Below, in pieces: positions 1 to 5,854 of a stretch of 8,071 bases of DNA. The DNA comes from JABHCC01 sp964444375. GTDB taxonomy: Bacteria; Bacteroidota; Bacteroidia; Bacteroidales; UBA12481. The stretch is from contig CAYUGX010000237.1 in the NCBI GenBank assembly GCA_964444375.1, positions 1 to 8,071 on the forward strand, written 5' to 3'. The notes beneath the pieces are model-generated. The model ran no database searches. It was not told where the DNA came from and saw only the letters and a program-made list of their open reading frames with translations. Position numbers and translations under genes: made by a program. Position 1 is the stretch's first letter. Every line of letters begins with the position of its first letter.

Positions 1-1398
1 ATTTATGAAAATGACTGGTTCTATAACCTTTGTGACGAATTGGGACTACTGGTATGGCAAGATTTCATGTTTGCCTGCAGTTTATATCCAGGCGATAGAA
101 CATTTCTTGAGTCTGTTAAACATGAAGCAATCGATAACATCATTCGATTGAGAAATCATCCCTGCCTGGCCTTGTGGTGTGGTAATAATGAAAACCAAGA
201 GGCCTGGTTTAATTGGGGTTGGCAGAGGCGCTATCAAACCGACCAGGTAGATGAAATCTCAACACACTATCAAGAGCTGTTTCATCAACTATTGCCCACC
301 CTGGTTAATGAATTTGATTCTCAAACCGATTATTGGCCCTCCTCTCCTGCAGCAGGTAAAGAATATGGACAACTGGCCAACACAAGATCGGGTGATTACC
401 ATTACTGGGAGGTTTGGCATGGAAGAAAAGATTTTGAAACCTATGCCAGCTTTATACCCAGGTTTTCAAGTGAATATGGGTTTCAATCCTTCCCCGAGTA
501 TAAAACTATTTCAAGTTATACCCTACCGGATGATCGACATATCGATTCACCCATAATGAAAGCACATCAAAGACATCCGATAGGCAATAAACTTATTTTG
601 AACTATATGGAAAGGTACTATCCGGTACCTGACGATTTTGAATCATTCATTTACGTAAGCCAGGTCATGCAGGGAGAAGGGCTCAAAATAGCATTTGAAG
701 GATTAAGAAGAAATAGACCCCAATGCATGGGTTCATTGTATTGGCAACTCAATGATTGCTGGCCGGTTGCATCCTGGTCGGGCATCGATTATTATGGGCG
801 GTGGAAAGCGCTGCATTATCAGGCAAAAAGGGCCTATGAACCCTTGTTATTGTCGATATGGGAAGAGGAAGAGGAGCTTCAATTACATGTTGTTTCTGAT
901 CTTGCCCAACCCGTTGAAGGACTCTTTACCTTTCAGGCAATGGGCTTTGATGGTAGAATATGGTACTACCACGAAATGGAAAATGCTTTCCTTCCGGATA
1001 GTGCTTTTCCAGTGTTTACTAACCCTGTTAATGCATTGATTGGCAGCTATGTGAGTCATGATGAAGTGTTCTTTCTTGCCACATTCGAAAATGAAACCGA
1101 CACCATCTTCTCAGCTCCCTATTATCTTGAACGGGATAAAAATCTGGATCTGCCTGATGTGAAACTGAGCTATGAGATCTATGAAAATGGCGGAAGTTAT
1201 TACCTGACTATTAAAACAGATAATCTGGCTCGGCAGGTTTACCTCCGGTATGACGGTGAGACCGAAGTTCGATTTCATGAAAATTACTTCGATTTGTTGC
1301 CCAATCAACAAAAAACAATTCGAATTCATAAACGAGATAAAGATCCTTTCAAAAGCGAGGAAATCACTATATTCGTTATGAATGAGATCAAATCATAA
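1..1398 (+). CDS. GH2 beta-mannosidase, C-terminal part (5'-truncated by window edge)
   Basis: Exo-acting glycoside hydrolase expected to release terminal beta-D-mannose from the non-reducing ends of mannosides or N-glycan-like oligosaccharides. The frame is open from base 1, and 465 residues are visible, about half of the usual 800-900. The TIM barrel runs over about the first 280 visible residues. The acid/base glutamate lies in WCGNNENQEAW (Glu codon 190-192) and the nucleophile in FSSEYGFQ (Glu codon 472-474), the pair expected for retaining GH2 mannosidases. VWHGRKDFETY and WQLNDCWP (742-765), followed by SWSGIDYYGRWKALHY, are typical of the beta-mannosidase branch rather than beta-galactosidases. 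The remaining ~185 residues are beta-rich and fit the C-terminal Ig-like domains of this branch. The N-terminal sugar-binding domain and any signal peptide lie outside the window, so its location is unknown. The acyl-CoA ligase gene starts 12 bp downstream. The family call is firm; the exact substrate is inferred. Confidence 0.93.
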   Translation: MYENDWFYNLCDELGLLVWQDFMFACSLYPGDRTFLESVKHEAIDNIIRLRNHPCLALWCGNNENQEAWFNWGWQRRYQTDQVDEISTHYQELFHQLLPTLVNEFDSQTDYWPSSPAAGKEYGQLANTRSGDYHYWEVWHGRKDFETYASFIPRFSSEYGFQSFPEYKTISSYTLPDDRHIDSPIMKAHQRHPIGNKLILNYMERYYPVPDDFESFIYVSQVMQGEGLKIAFEGLRRNRPQCMGSLYWQLNDCWPVASWSGIDYYGRWKALHYQAKRAYEPLLLSIWEEEEELQLHVVSDLAQPVEGLFTFQAMGFDGRIWYYHEMENAFLPDSAFPVFTNPVNALIGSYVSHDEVFFLATFENETDTIFSAPYYLERDKNLDLPDVKLSYEIYENGGSYYLTIKTDNLARQVYLRYDGETEVRFHENYFDLLPNQQKTIRIHKRDKDPFKSEEITIFVMNEIKS

Positions 1399-1410
1399 CC
1401 TACCTACATC

Positions 1411-3342
1411 ATGAAAAAGACTGTACTGAACATGCTGCGCGACAGCGCCAAGCAGTATCCTGACACGAAATACACCTGTGAAAGGACAGGTAATGAATGG
1501 TCGTGCATGACCTACCCCCAAGTACTTGAAGAGAGTCGGTACCTGGCGAGTGCCTTTGTTGAAATGGGAATCAAGAAGGGTGACAATGTTTCGGTTTTGG
1601 CAGAAGGTAGAAACCAGTGGATTAACCTTGAATTTGGACTACTTTTTTCAGGAGCAAGCAGTGTACCATTGGCCTTGAAGCTGCTGCCTGAAGAAGTTGT
1701 ATTCAGAATTGAACATTCGGAGTCAGTTGCCTTTATTGCCTCAGCATTAACAATTAAAAAAGCGGCCAAGGTTTACCAAAAATTGAAGAAGAAAATAACC
1801 TTCATTTATCTCGAAGAAAACCTCAATGGTTTTGAAAAAGTGTGTGAGGAGGCAAACCTGGTGCCAGGCGAAAACCTGATATTTTACAAAGATCTATTGG
1901 ATTCTGGGAAAGCACAATACGAAAGAAATGAAGCTGCCCTGAAAGAAATAGAGGATAGCATTGAAGAGAACGACATAGTCACGATTTCGTACACATCAGG
2001 CACGACAGGTGATCCAAAAGGCATCATGCTCACCCACCTTAATTACGTTTCCAATTCACAGGATGCCATGGAGTACTTCAATGTAAGGGAAGGTGATCGT
2101 CTCTATATCTGTTTACCCGTTGACCATTCTTTCGGACATACTGTAGGTCTCTATGCTGCAATGGTTAGGGGATTGAGTATTTATTTTGTTGATTTTGGAG
2201 GCGGAGGTATCCAGTATGCCAAAAATGTGGCTAAAAACCTGGTCCAGGCCGATCCCCATTTTATGTTGTCAGTTCCATCGCTCACCAGCAATTTCATGAA
2301 TAAAATCAAAGATGGTGTAGCGCAAAAAGGGAAGTTCATCAATGGAATCTTTACAGCCGGGATCAATGCCGGAATCAGAATGAACGGCGATGGTTTCAGG
2401 AAGGCAGGGTTGCTGGTGAAGGTGGTTAATTGGATTCCTTACAAAATTGCAGACACCCTGGTTTTCAGCAAAATAAGAAGGATATTCGGTGAAAACATCC
2501 GGTACATCGTTGGAGGTGGAGCCCTCCTGGATATTAGGCAACAACGCTTCTTTTATGCCCTCGGCGTGCCAGTCTATCAAGGTTACGGCTTGAGTGAAGC
2601 TGCACCAATTATTTCAGCAAATACTCAGGAAGTCCATAAAATGGGTTCATCCGGCAGGGTCATACCCAATGTGAAATGCAAAATCATCAGATCGGATGGA
2701 TTGGAAGCTGTAATCGGAGAACAAGGCCAGATCATAATTCAAGGTAACAATGTCATGAAGGGATACTTTAAAAATCCCGAATCGACAAAACAAACAATAG
2801 TTGACGGCTGGTTACACACAGGTGACCTTGGATATGTGGATCAAGATGGATTTCTTTATGTAGTTGGTCGTGAAAAGGCTTTACTGATTTCAGAAGACGG
2901 TGAGAAATACTCACCAGAAGGTATTGAAGAAGCGATACAGAATTCATCAAAGTACATTTTTCAAATCATGGTGTATAATGACATGAAGCGCTTTACCTCA
3001 TCGATCATCACCCTGAGGGAAGATCGGGTCAAAGCCCTGATCAAAAAAGAGCTTGTAAAAACTCCAGAAGAACTCTTGAATCTAATCAAGCAAGATTTAT
3101 ATGCGTTTAAAGACACCCCGGAATTTAAGGATCAATTTCTGGAAAAATGGATACCCACTACTTTCCAGGTTGTCGGTGAGGAGTTTTCGGATGAGAATCA
3201 AATGATCAATTCAGCGCTCAAAATGGTAAGACACATCATTCAGAAAGTGTATACTGACAGAATTGACTTTATGTACGCACCGGGTGGTACCCAGGTGGTC
3301 AATGAGCTAAACCTAGAGACCGTTCAACATTTCTTTGATTGA
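1411..3342 (+). CDS. Long-chain fatty acid-CoA ligase-like AMP-forming enzyme
   Basis: Member of the adenylate-forming (ANL) superfamily, expected to activate a carboxylic acid, probably a long-chain fatty acid, with ATP to an acyl-adenylate and pass it to CoA. The 643 residues contain the ordered core motifs: P-loop YTSGTTGDPKG (194-204), YGLSEAAP (392-399), GWLHTGDLG (466-474) with the ribose-binding Asp, and the hinge region GREKALLISEDGEKYSPE (487-504). The C-terminal lid keeps SALKMVRHII (601-610). Lys604 is the likely equivalent of the catalytic lysine found in the TLKxRR-type ending of FadD15-like ligases. No signal peptide or clear membrane span is seen, so it is probably cytoplasmic or peripheral to the membrane. 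The ATG start is 12 bp after the mannosidase stop, with no clear Shine-Dalgarno sequence. The protein is slightly longer than many relatives, with about 20 residues after the usual FMY ending. Substrate chain length cannot be read from the sequence, and activation of another acid is possible. Confidence 0.9.
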   Translation: MKKTVLNMLRDSAKQYPDTKYTCERTGNEWSCMTYPQVLEESRYLASAFVEMGIKKGDNVSVLAEGRNQWINLEFGLLFSGASSVPLALKLLPEEVVFRIEHSESVAFIASALTIKKAAKVYQKLKKKITFIYLEENLNGFEKVCEEANLVPGENLIFYKDLLDSGKAQYERNEAALKEIEDSIEENDIVTISYTSGTTGDPKGIMLTHLNYVSNSQDAMEYFNVREGDRLYICLPVDHSFGHTVGLYAAMVRGLSIYFVDFGGGGIQYAKNVAKNLVQADPHFMLSVPSLTSNFMNKIKDGVAQKGKFINGIFTAGINAGIRMNGDGFRKAGLLVKVVNWIPYKIADTLVFSKIRRIFGENIRYIVGGGALLDIRQQRFFYALGVPVYQGYGLSEAAPIISANTQEVHKMGSSGRVIPNVKCKIIRSDGLEAVIGEQGQIIIQGNNVMKGYFKNPESTKQTIVDGWLHTGDLGYVDQDGFLYVVGREKALLISEDGEKYSPEGIEEAIQNSSKYIFQIMVYNDMKRFTSSIITLREDRVKALIKKELVKTPEELLNLIKQDLYAFKDTPEFKDQFLEKWIPTTFQVVGEEFSDENQMINSALKMVRHIIQKVYTDRIDFMYAPGGTQVVNELNLETVQHFFD

Positions 3343-3387
3343 AATAAACTATACATTCACTGCCTTGTTAAACCATTAAACAGAAGA
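3343..3387. other. Longest intergenic gap, upstream of the metal importer
   Basis: This 45-bp AT-rich spacer is the only gap in the window large enough to hold part of a promoter or a metal-responsive operator for the importer genes. It contains two direct copies of TTAAAC at 3368-3373 and 3376-3381, one base pattern repeating every 8 bp. I see no palindrome that resembles a Zur or Fur box, no clear Bacteroidota -7 element (TAnnTTTG), and no hairpin followed by a T-run that would terminate the ligase transcript. The AGAAG next to the ATG is too close to act as a normal Shine-Dalgarno sequence. A regulatory role is therefore only a possibility. Confidence 0.25.
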
Positions 3388-4269
3388 ATGAAGAAAACAT
3401 GGATTTTGCCGATCGGGATTGTGGTTTTAGGTTTGCTACAATGTACTGGCCCAACAAACGAATCTGATAATAAGGTTGTCAGTGTTAGCATTTTACCTCA
3501 AAAATATTTTGTTGAGCAGCTCACAAATTTCACCTATGATATTAATGTGATGGTACCGGTTGGTGCCAGTCCGGCGAGTTACGAACCCAGTCCCAAGCAA
3601 ATGACAAGCTTATCAAATTCAGGATTATATTTGCGTATTGGACATATTGGGTTTGAAGAAAGCTGGATGCCAAGAATTGAAAAAATGCATCCCAAAATGC
3701 GGGTTGTAGACCTGTCGGTTGGTATTGATTTGCTAGAGGGTGCCTGTTCTCATGAAGAAGGTGATCATAATCATGATCATGGGGTTGATCCTCATATCTG
3801 GCTATCTCCAAAAACCGTACTGACTGTCATTGAGAACTCAGCTCAGGCGCTCATTCATTTTGATCCTGCTTGTAAAGAGCTGATCACAACCAGAAAAGAT
3901 TCGATGATGCAAGTCGTAGATGATCTTGATCAACGGTTTACCAAACGGATTAGTGAATTGAAAAACAAGAAATTTGTGATATTTCATCCGGCTCTGACCT
4001 ACCTGGCAAACGACTATGGTATGGAACAAATCCCTATGGAATTAGATGGTAAATCACCCTCTCCTGTACACCTGAAAAATCTGGTTGATCGGGTGAAAGC
4101 TGAAAACATTCCCGTTATTTTTATCCAGAAAGAATTTGACAAGGAAAATGCGCAACAGTTGAGTCTGGATACAGGGGCCAAGGTGGTTGAGATCGATCCT
4201 TTAGAAGCCAATTGGTTCAATCAGATGGAAACCATTCTACTGAAATTGCAAGAATTAGATCGATCATAA
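3388..4269 (+). CDS. znuA: Zinc/manganese ABC transporter substrate-binding lipoprotein (ZnuA-like)
   Basis: Cluster A-I (ZnuA/TroA) solute-binding protein that captures a divalent metal, probably zinc, outside the inner membrane and delivers it to the permease two genes downstream. The 293 residues begin with a basic, hydrophobic signal ending in LLQC (16-19). This is a plausible lipobox, although Gln at -1 is not the classical Gly/Ala/Ser. Metal-site motifs are DPHIWLSP with His136, IFHPAL with His200, and EIDPLEANW with Asp270. A short histidine/acid-rich loop (120-131, His at 122, 127, 129 and 131) precedes the DPH motif and is typical of zinc binders. The usual first ligand (GxxPHxYEP) reads GASPASYEP, so the His position is Ala63. 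His86 in RIGHIGFE may take over that role, as suggested by related sequences of the SPxxYEP type that I remember. The gene leads the importer set, and the ATPase gene follows after 6 bp. Confidence 0.92.
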   Translation: MKKTWILPIGIVVLGLLQCTGPTNESDNKVVSVSILPQKYFVEQLTNFTYDINVMVPVGASPASYEPSPKQMTSLSNSGLYLRIGHIGFEESWMPRIEKMHPKMRVVDLSVGIDLLEGACSHEEGDHNHDHGVDPHIWLSPKTVLTVIENSAQALIHFDPACKELITTRKDSMMQVVDDLDQRFTKRISELKNKKFVIFHPALTYLANDYGMEQIPMELDGKSPSPVHLKNLVDRVKAENIPVIFIQKEFDKENAQQLSLDTGAKVVEIDPLEANWFNQMETILLKLQELDRS

Positions 4270-4275
4270 GCCAAC

Positions 4276-5019
4276 ATGATAATCAAATTAGACAATATCA
4301 CATACGGTTACGATAACCAGGCTGTAGTAGATGCAGTGACCATGGAGATCAATCATGGTGATTTCATTGGTATGATTGGGCCAAATGGAGGAGGTAAATC
4401 CACCATCATCAAGCTCATGATGGGACTGCTGAAACCCTGGAAAGGACAGCTTCTATTGGGAAAAGGCAGAAATGAGGACCAGGTTCGAATTGGCTATCTA
4501 CCTCAATACCATGATTTTGACAAGAAATTTCCAATCAACGTACTTGAAGTGGTACTATCAGGCCTGGCGGGAAAAACCGGCAGGTTGTACCGGTACACTA
4601 AAGATCAAAAACACAAAGCCAAAGAGCTTTTATCCCTGTTGGGTTTGGAAAATATCGAGCAACAAGCCATCGGAGAGTTGTCGGGTGGACAAATGCAACG
4701 CGCCTTTCTTGGCCGTGCCCTAGTTGCTGATCCTGATTTACTCATCTTGGACGAGCCTGTGACCTACGTTGACAATAAATTCGAGCAAGAATTGTATCAA
4801 TTGCTAGAGTTTATAAATGATCAAACTGCGATTCTTTTGGTCAGTCATGATGTTGGACAAATCGTTTCAATTGTTAAAACAATAGCCTGCGTTAATCACG
4901 AACTCCACTATCATCCGTCAAACAAAATTGATGAACAAATTCTTGCTTCTTATAATTGTCCTATTGAATTGATCACTCACGGAAAGGTACCGCATAGGGT
5001 TCTTCACAATCACGAATAA
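4276..5019 (+). CDS. znuC: Zinc/manganese ABC transporter ATP-binding protein (ZnuC-like)
   Basis: Cytoplasmic ATPase that powers the metal importer together with the flanking binding protein and permease. All nucleotide-binding elements are intact in 247 residues: Walker A GPNGGGKST (35-43), Q-loop YLPQ (74-77), ABC signature LSGGQMQR (135-142), Walker B LLILDEP (155-161), D-loop around Asp166, and switch His191 in LLVSHD. The C-terminal tail has the VNHELHYHP and CPIELITHGKVPHRVL blocks, which I recognise as characteristic of the ATPases of the zinc/manganese/iron (MZT) ABC family, and it ends in HNHE. Length is normal. The ATG lies 6 bp after the binding-protein stop and the permease starts 5 bp after this gene's stop, so the three are almost certainly translated from one message. 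The family assignment is firm. Zinc over manganese is inferred, mainly from the histidine-rich binding protein. Confidence 0.95.
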   Translation: MIIKLDNITYGYDNQAVVDAVTMEINHGDFIGMIGPNGGGKSTIIKLMMGLLKPWKGQLLLGKGRNEDQVRIGYLPQYHDFDKKFPINVLEVVLSGLAGKTGRLYRYTKDQKHKAKELLSLLGLENIEQQAIGELSGGQMQRAFLGRALVADPDLLILDEPVTYVDNKFEQELYQLLEFINDQTAILLVSHDVGQIVSIVKTIACVNHELHYHPSNKIDEQILASYNCPIELITHGKVPHRVLHNHE

Positions 5020-5024
5020 TACGT

Positions 5025-5846
5025 ATGGTTGATCTCTTTACCTATGGTTTTTTTACACATGCAATGATCACCGCCTTGTTGGCGAGTGTCACCTGCGGTC
5101 TGATCGGCACTTATATTGTTACCAGACGATTGGTTTTCATTACCGGTGGCATAACCCATGCTAGTTTCGGAGGACTAGGAATTGCCTACTACCTGGGTGC
5201 AGCCCCTCTTGTCGGTGCTGGAATCTTTGCCGTTTTATCTGCTGTTGGTGTTCAATACTTGTCAAATAGAAATAGAATCAGAGTCGATTCAGCTATCGCT
5301 ATGGCCTGGTCTTTTGGAATGGCAGTTGGGATTATTTTCATCTTTATTACCCCCGGTTATGCACCGAATTTAATGAGTTACCTGTTTGGAAGTATATTGA
5401 CTGTTTCAAGGGATGATCTCATTATTATGGCAGTGCTGGCTGTTATCGTTGTGGCTATTTTTATACTGCTCTTCAGGTCGATTCTGTATATTTCCTTTGA
5501 TGAAGAGTTTGCCAGATCTCAAGGTTTACGTGTCAATCTTTTGAATTACCTGCTCATGATCCTGGTAGCCATCACGGCAGTACTGTATATTCGAGTGGCA
5601 GGCATAATCTTGGTATTGTCTTTGCTGACGGTTCCCCAGAACACGGCCATGTTATTTAGTAACTCATTATCAAGAGTTATGCTGTTATCGATTGGATTCG
5701 GGATTCTGGGTACGAGTGCAGGACTCATATTATCTTACTATTTAAATATTCCATCTGGAGCAGCCATAATATTCACTCTTTTGTGTGTCTACTTTTTTGC
5801 CTGGGGAATAAATAGAATGAATTCGCTATTTTTGGGGAGATCATAA
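5025..5846 (+). CDS. znuB: Zinc/manganese ABC transporter permease (ZnuB/MntB-like)
   Basis: Inner-membrane channel subunit of the metal importer (ABC-3 permease family), normally acting as a homodimer on two copies of the upstream ATPase. The 273 residues are mostly hydrophobic, with about eight likely membrane segments, for example near 13-33, 48-79, 92-110, 132-155, 172-187, 190-211, 217-239 and 244-262. Family blocks include VTRRLVFITGGITHASFGGLG (32-52), which contains the conserved GGxxHASFGG, and the cytoplasmic FDEEFARSQG (158-167) that precedes the region expected to contact the ATPase. SLLTVPQNTA (199-208) matches the conserved LLxxPAxxA region, with Gln205 in place of the common Ala. 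The length is usual and both ends look complete. It starts 5 bp after the ATPase stop, and the secreted glycosidase-like gene starts 8 bp after its own stop. Metal specificity cannot be told from the permease alone. Confidence 0.94.
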   Translation: MVDLFTYGFFTHAMITALLASVTCGLIGTYIVTRRLVFITGGITHASFGGLGIAYYLGAAPLVGAGIFAVLSAVGVQYLSNRNRIRVDSAIAMAWSFGMAVGIIFIFITPGYAPNLMSYLFGSILTVSRDDLIIMAVLAVIVVAIFILLFRSILYISFDEEFARSQGLRVNLLNYLLMILVAITAVLYIRVAGIILVLSLLTVPQNTAMLFSNSLSRVMLLSIGFGILGTSAGLILSYYLNIPSGAAIIFTLLCVYFFAWGINRMNSLFLGRS

Positions 5847-5854
5847 TCTTGACT

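Noticed and set aside
2181..2580. Overlapping minus-strand frames of 61 and 103 codons inside the acyl-CoA ligase gene
   Set aside because: The + strand frame carries all ligase core motifs and these frames encode nothing recognisable.
3368..3381. Two TTAAAC direct repeats before the importer as a Zur/Fur operator
   Set aside because: Known Zur and Fur sites are longer inverted repeats. A 6-bp direct repeat in an AT-rich spacer is expected by chance.
3754..3785. Cluster of short palindromes (TGATCA, ATGATCAT) in the binding-protein gene, looking like an operator or repeat
   Set aside because: It lies inside the coding frame and is explained by His and Asp codons (CAT, GAT) of the histidine-rich loop.
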